From assembly GCA_937901105.1 (NCBI GenBank), contig CALCHD010000185.1, forward strand, positions 1-8,988: DNA of 8,988 bases, read 5' to 3'. Under the pieces are notes generated by a model. It was not told the origin of the DNA and did not search any database. It saw nothing but the letters and a program-made list of their open reading frames with translations. Made by a program: the position numbers and the translations under genes. Positions 6,848 through 8,988 of the stretch are shown here, piece by piece. The first letter of the stretch is position 1; every line of letters starts with the position of its first letter. Source of the stretch: an uncultured Bacteroidales bacterium. Its GTDB lineage: Bacteria; Bacteroidota; Bacteroidia; Bacteroidales; UBA932.

Positions 6848-7225
6848 ATGAACGAGATAAAATCTATAAGTGCAGACTTGGGCGATGCGGTGCTCATGTC
6901 CAATGACCCCAACCTCTTCACCGGCAAGATACAGATCCACGAGTGCGGCCGCGTGTACAAGACCCGCTACACCCGCAAGTTTGTTGAGAGGAAAAAATGG
7001 GAGGCGCCAGATCCTTCTCAGGTGAGGTCAATCATCCCCGGTTCGGTAACAGAGGTGCTTGTAAAACCTGGTGACAAAGTAAAGAAGGGCTCCAAGCTCA
7101 TGATATACGAGGCAATGAAGATGAAAAACGTAATTGTTTCACCTTTTGATGCAGTTATTGAAAGCGTTGAGGTTAAAGCTGGAGACAAACTCCCCAAGGG
7201 AGCATTGCTGGTAAAATTATCATAA
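6848..7225 (+). CDS. Biotin carboxyl carrier protein (biotinyl/lipoyl-attachment domain)
   Basis: Small carrier of 125 residues that holds the biotin shuttling CO2 for the carboxyltransferase encoded just upstream. The C-terminal ~70 residues form a biotinyl domain: IPGSVTEVLVKPGDKVKKGS (63-82), then YEAMKMKN (87-94) with Lys91 as the biotin acceptor in the canonical AMKM motif, then SPFDAVIESVEVKAGDKLPK and a short hydrophobic last strand. The N-terminal ~58 residues match nothing I can name. They contain a basic stretch (GRVYKTRYTRKFVERKKW, 34-51) and lack the Ala/Pro-rich hinge usual in decarboxylase carrier subunits. It is preceded by a strong Shine-Dalgarno sequence and followed by a terminator, so it is the last gene of a two-gene operon with mmdA. 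No membrane-bound decarboxylase beta subunit, OadG-like delta subunit or biotin carboxylase is encoded nearby. mmdC is a possible symbol but not assigned with confidence. Confidence 0.9.
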   Translation: MNEIKSISADLGDAVLMSNDPNLFTGKIQIHECGRVYKTRYTRKFVERKKWEAPDPSQVRSIIPGSVTEVLVKPGDKVKKGSKLMIYEAMKMKNVIVSPFDAVIESVEVKAGDKLPKGALLVKLS

Positions 7226-7253
7226 TTTGCACAGTGTGGCAACCTCACATTTG

Positions 7254-7285
7254 AAGGCGTAGCGTTCCTGGCTGCGCCTTTTTTT
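7254..7285 (+). terminator. Intrinsic terminator of the mmdA-carrier operon
   Basis: AAGGCG (7254-7259) pairs with CGCCTT (7275-7280). The stem is extended inward by T-G wobble, A-T, G-C and C-G pairs (7260-7263 with 7271-7274) around a 7-nt loop, and a run of seven T follows at 7279-7285. It lies 29 nt after the carrier stop codon. Confidence 0.9.
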
Positions 7286-7287
7286 AA

Positions 7288-7324
7288 AATATGCCCATTG
7301 GGACGACGTCCTAATGGGCATATT
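7288..7324. repeat. Palindrome copy 1 of a two-copy repeat
   Basis: A near-perfect inverted repeat: 7288-7304 pairs with 7308-7324 over 17 bp with one G-T wobble, leaving a 3-nt GAC centre. It begins directly after the T-run of the upstream terminator. The core CATTGGGACGACGTCCTA recurs exactly 65 bp downstream; 7295-7320 matches 7360-7385 with one mismatch in 26. Confidence 0.9.
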
Positions 7325-7342
7325 GTCCAATTTTTTGACAAT
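7322..7342. repeat. Small hairpin between the two palindrome copies
   Basis: ATTGTC (7322-7327) pairs with GACAAT (7337-7342) across a 9-nt loop ending in six T. It overlaps the right edge of palindrome copy 1, so the two folds would compete. The T-run here could also let copy 1 act as a back-up terminator. Confidence 0.5.
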
Positions 7343-7357
7343 TTATCCCAAATTTTA

Positions 7358-7385
7358 GTCCATTGGGACGACGTCCTATTGGGCA
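7358..7385. repeat. Palindrome copy 2 of a two-copy repeat
   Basis: Second copy, 65 bp from the first. GGAC (7366-7369) and GTCC (7373-7376) flank the same GAC centre. Outward pairing continues to 7358/7384 with one T-T mismatch (7363/7379) and two G-T wobbles. It is a weaker hairpin than copy 1, although the primary sequence is conserved: 7360-7378 is identical to 7295-7313. Confidence 0.85.
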
Positions 7386-7391
7386 ATAAAG

Positions 7392-7399
7392 TAAATTTG
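7392..7399 (+). promoter_or_regulatory. Candidate -7 box for yraN-manC
   Basis: TAAATTTG matches the TAnnTTTG consensus. No TTTG or TTG is found 19-21 nt upstream, because that position is occupied by palindrome copy 2 (the -33 region would fall near 7368-7372, its centre). If real, transcription starts near 7405, giving a leader of about 46 nt before the ATG at 7451. Confidence 0.5.
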
Positions 7400-7450
7400 C
7401 TTTACGCGGGAAGTTTTAGTAACTTGGTCCTTTGTGAAAAGGGAGGGAAA

Positions 7451-7837
7451 ATGGAGGATTTGTGGTGCAAAAACAGACAGGATTTGGGCAAAAGGGGAGA
7501 GGATTTGGCCTTGGAATATCTTTTGCGGAGAGGAATGAAGCTGCTGGAGCGTAACTGGCGCAGCGGGCATAAGGAACTGGACCTTGTGATGGAAGAGGAG
7601 GGGTTCATAAGGATAGTGGAAGTGAGGAGCAGGAGCTTTCCGGCGCAGATAGACCCGTTTGAGAGTGTAGACCAGGTAAAGAGGAGAAAGATCATACAGG
7701 CGGCAAAGGGGTATGTGGCGGAAAACAGGGGCAAGATAAAAGGGAAGGAGATTGTTTTTGATGTGGTTTCAATCCTTTTCAATGGGGAACTGTTTAAAGT
7801 TGAATATATGAGGGAGGCATTTGCTCCCACTTGGTAA
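7451..7837 (+). CDS. yraN: YraN / UPF0102 family endonuclease-like protein
   Basis: A 128-residue protein of the YraN (UPF0102) family, which has a restriction-endonuclease-like (PD-(D/E)XK-type) fold and is of uncertain cellular role, often suggested to act in DNA processing. Visible features: DLGKRGEDLALEYLLRRG at 11-28 (the family's G..GE..A..yL opening), NWRSGHKELDLV at 35-46 holding Glu42 and Asp44, and IVEVRSRS at 55-62 with Glu57 and Arg59 in the E-x-[KR] position. QVKRRKIIQAAKGYV (75-89) and FDVVSI (103-108) follow, as usual. The active-site acids are retained. The open frame continues upstream to 7298, but that part runs through the two palindromes and is too long for the family (about 120), so ATG 7451 is preferred; GGGAGGG at 7441-7447 lies close before it. 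Ten of 13 Arg codons are AGG/AGA. manC begins 14 nt after the stop, suggesting co-transcription. Confidence 0.87.
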   Translation: MEDLWCKNRQDLGKRGEDLALEYLLRRGMKLLERNWRSGHKELDLVMEEEGFIRIVEVRSRSFPAQIDPFESVDQVKRRKIIQAAKGYVAENRGKIKGKEIVFDVVSILFNGELFKVEYMREAFAPTW

Positions 7838-7851
7838 AATATAAATAAGAC

Positions 7852-8949
7852 ATGGGAAGAGAGAACAATTATTGTATCATTATGGCGGGCGGTGTTGGAA
7901 GCCGTTTCTGGCCTGTAAGCAGAAATGACAAGCCAAAGCAGTTTCTGGATTTCTTTGGGACAGGAATTTCGTTCCTGCAGCAGACATACAATAGGTTTGC
8001 CAAGATTATACCGAATGAGAACATATTGGTGGTGACCAGCGCCCAGTATGAGGAGCTGGTAAAGGAGCAGCTTCCGCAGATGCTGCCGGAGAATATCCTT
8101 CTGGAACCTCACAGGCGCAATACGGCCCCATGCATTGCATACGCAACATACAAGCTTCAGAAAAAGAATCCGGATGCAACCGTGGTTGTGGCCCCTTCAG
8201 ACCATCTTATCCTTGAGGAGGATGTATTTCTGAATACCATTCAGGCAGCTCTTGACCACGCACAGCAGAACGATGAACTGCTAACATTAGGCATAAAGCC
8301 AACCCGTCCGGAGACAGGATACGGCTACATTCAGGTAAACCCTTCCAATACCAAGATGGTGGAGGGGACCAAGGTGTACAGTGTGAAGACCTTCACTGAA
8401 AAACCCGATAAGGAGCTGGCAAAAGTATTCCTCCAGAGCGGGGAGTTCTTGTGGAATTCCGGCATCTTCATCTGGAATATCAAGACTATTGCCAGTGAAC
8501 TGGAGAGATATCTTCCCGACATAGCCAACCAGTTCAAGGACATTGTCCCATTCTACTGCACAGACAAGGAGGAAGAGCTTATAAAGGGAATCTACGAGGG
8601 ATGCAACGGCATCTCAATTGATTACGGAGTGATGGAGAAAACCAATTGCAGCTGGGTATTTGAGACCTCTTTCGGCTGGAGCGATGTGGGAACCTGGGAT
8701 GCCTTGTACCATCTTGGACAAAAAGATGATGACGGCAACCTTATGAGCGTAGGGGACAGTATGATAGACAAAGTTAAGGGATCAATTATAGTATCCAATG
8801 AGGAGGATAAGCTTGTGGTGGTAAAAGGGCTGGAGAACTTTATGGTCATAAACACTGATGATGTGCTCCTTATCTGCCCAAGGGACAATGTGAGGTTCAA
8901 GAATGTGATTACAGACCTTACAGTTAACGAATTCAACAAGTATCAGTAA
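7852..8949 (+). CDS. manC: Mannose-1-phosphate guanylyltransferase (GDP-mannose pyrophosphorylase)
   Basis: Makes GDP-mannose from mannose-1-phosphate and GTP in the cytoplasm. GDP-mannose feeds mannose-containing glycans and, through other enzymes, GDP-fucose for surface polysaccharides. At 365 residues it is the monofunctional short form: the phosphomannose isomerase domain of ~470-residue bifunctional enzymes is absent. Motifs: MAGGVGSRFWPVSRNDKPKQ (11-30), the pyrophosphorylase signature with the catalytic Arg18 and Lys29; EPHRRNTAP (85-93); VVAPSDHLI (112-120), with the metal-binding Asp117; ETGYGYI (154-160); FTEKPD (181-186); EFLWNSGIFIW (198-208); IDYGVMEK (256-263); FGWSDVGTWDAL (274-285). 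The last ~75 residues form the short C-terminal domain with the VVVKGLENFMVINTDD segment (322-337). ATG at 7852 leaves 10 residues before the signature, as expected; no Shine-Dalgarno sequence. It follows yraN by 14 nt and probably shares its transcript. Confidence 0.95.
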   Translation: MGRENNYCIIMAGGVGSRFWPVSRNDKPKQFLDFFGTGISFLQQTYNRFAKIIPNENILVVTSAQYEELVKEQLPQMLPENILLEPHRRNTAPCIAYATYKLQKKNPDATVVVAPSDHLILEEDVFLNTIQAALDHAQQNDELLTLGIKPTRPETGYGYIQVNPSNTKMVEGTKVYSVKTFTEKPDKELAKVFLQSGEFLWNSGIFIWNIKTIASELERYLPDIANQFKDIVPFYCTDKEEELIKGIYEGCNGISIDYGVMEKTNCSWVFETSFGWSDVGTWDALYHLGQKDDDGNLMSVGDSMIDKVKGSIIVSNEEDKLVVVKGLENFMVINTDDVLLICPRDNVRFKNVITDLTVNEFNKYQ

Positions 8950-8973
8950 CCTACCATATAAAGACAGCACAAC

Positions 8974-8988
8974 ATGGCGGAGATATTA
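8974..8988 (+). CDS. Possible start of a downstream gene (truncated by window end)
   Basis: ATG at 8974-8976 opens a frame of five codons (MAEIL) to the window end, 24 nt after the manC stop. The A-rich spacing without a Shine-Dalgarno sequence resembles other starts here, and it could be a third gene of the yraN-manC transcript. Too little is visible to identify it. Confidence 0.3.

Noticed and set aside
7288..7385. Short CRISPR array
   Set aside because: Only two repeat copies and one spacer-like interval that itself contains a hairpin; no cas genes, and the repeats flank a promoter.
7298..7450. 51-codon in-frame extension of yraN starting at ATG 7298
   Set aside because: It begins inside palindrome copy 1, passes through copy 2 and the candidate -7 box, and would make the protein ~50 residues longer than the family. 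ATG 7451 fits.

Overview
The window looks like a chromosomal segment of an anaerobic member of the Bacteroidales (phylum Bacteroidota). The basis is indirect. Two divergent start regions carry TAnnTTTG-type -7 boxes, most genes lack a Shine-Dalgarno sequence and have short A/T-rich leaders, and the gene set (MiaA ending in HQFAKRQMTWFRGME, a GxDLY/SGNH esterase, a fused glycine decarboxylase, a methylmalonyl-CoA decarboxylase-type carboxyltransferase and a monofunctional GDP-mannose pyrophosphorylase) fits that group. The genus cannot be fixed from the sequence alone.

Layout, left to right. (1) 2-460: the 3' half of miaA (tRNA dimethylallyltransferase), cut by the window edge. (2) 512-1651: a secreted SGNH-type esterase with an N-terminal GxDLY domain. 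(3) 1658-1764: a 107-bp extragenic palindrome with a 15-bp perfect outer stem. (4) 1781-2317: a free-standing prolyl-tRNA editing deacylase of the ProX/YbaK family. (5) About 2322-2355: a bidirectional terminator between convergent genes. (6) 5191-2375 (minus strand): gcvP, the complete fused P-protein of the glycine cleavage system. (7) 5192-5279: a compact divergent promoter region with back-to-back -7 boxes. (8) 5280-6827 and 6848-7225: a carboxyltransferase alpha subunit (mmdA-like) and a biotin carrier protein, apparently one operon closed by the terminator at 7254-7285. (9) 7288-7385: two near-identical palindromes 65 bp apart, the second touching the putative yraN promoter. (10) 7451-7837 and 7852-8949: a YraN-family protein and manC, probably co-transcribed. 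(11) From 8974: a possible start of another gene, cut by the right edge.

Functionally this is mostly housekeeping and central metabolism: tRNA modification and aminoacyl-tRNA proofreading, glycine catabolism into one-carbon units, the decarboxylation or carboxylation step of the succinate-propionate route, and GDP-mannose supply for surface glycans. gcvP and the mmdA operon share a promoter region, so they may be coordinately or reciprocally controlled. I see no CRISPR array, phage genes, transposase, toxin-antitoxin pair, rRNA or tRNA.

I found no convincing novel multi-gene system. The least explained material is non-coding: the 107-bp palindrome at 1658-1764 and the paired palindromes at 7288-7385. 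All intergenic gaps are under 300 bases. The longest, 7226-7450, holds the terminator, the palindrome pair and a candidate promoter.
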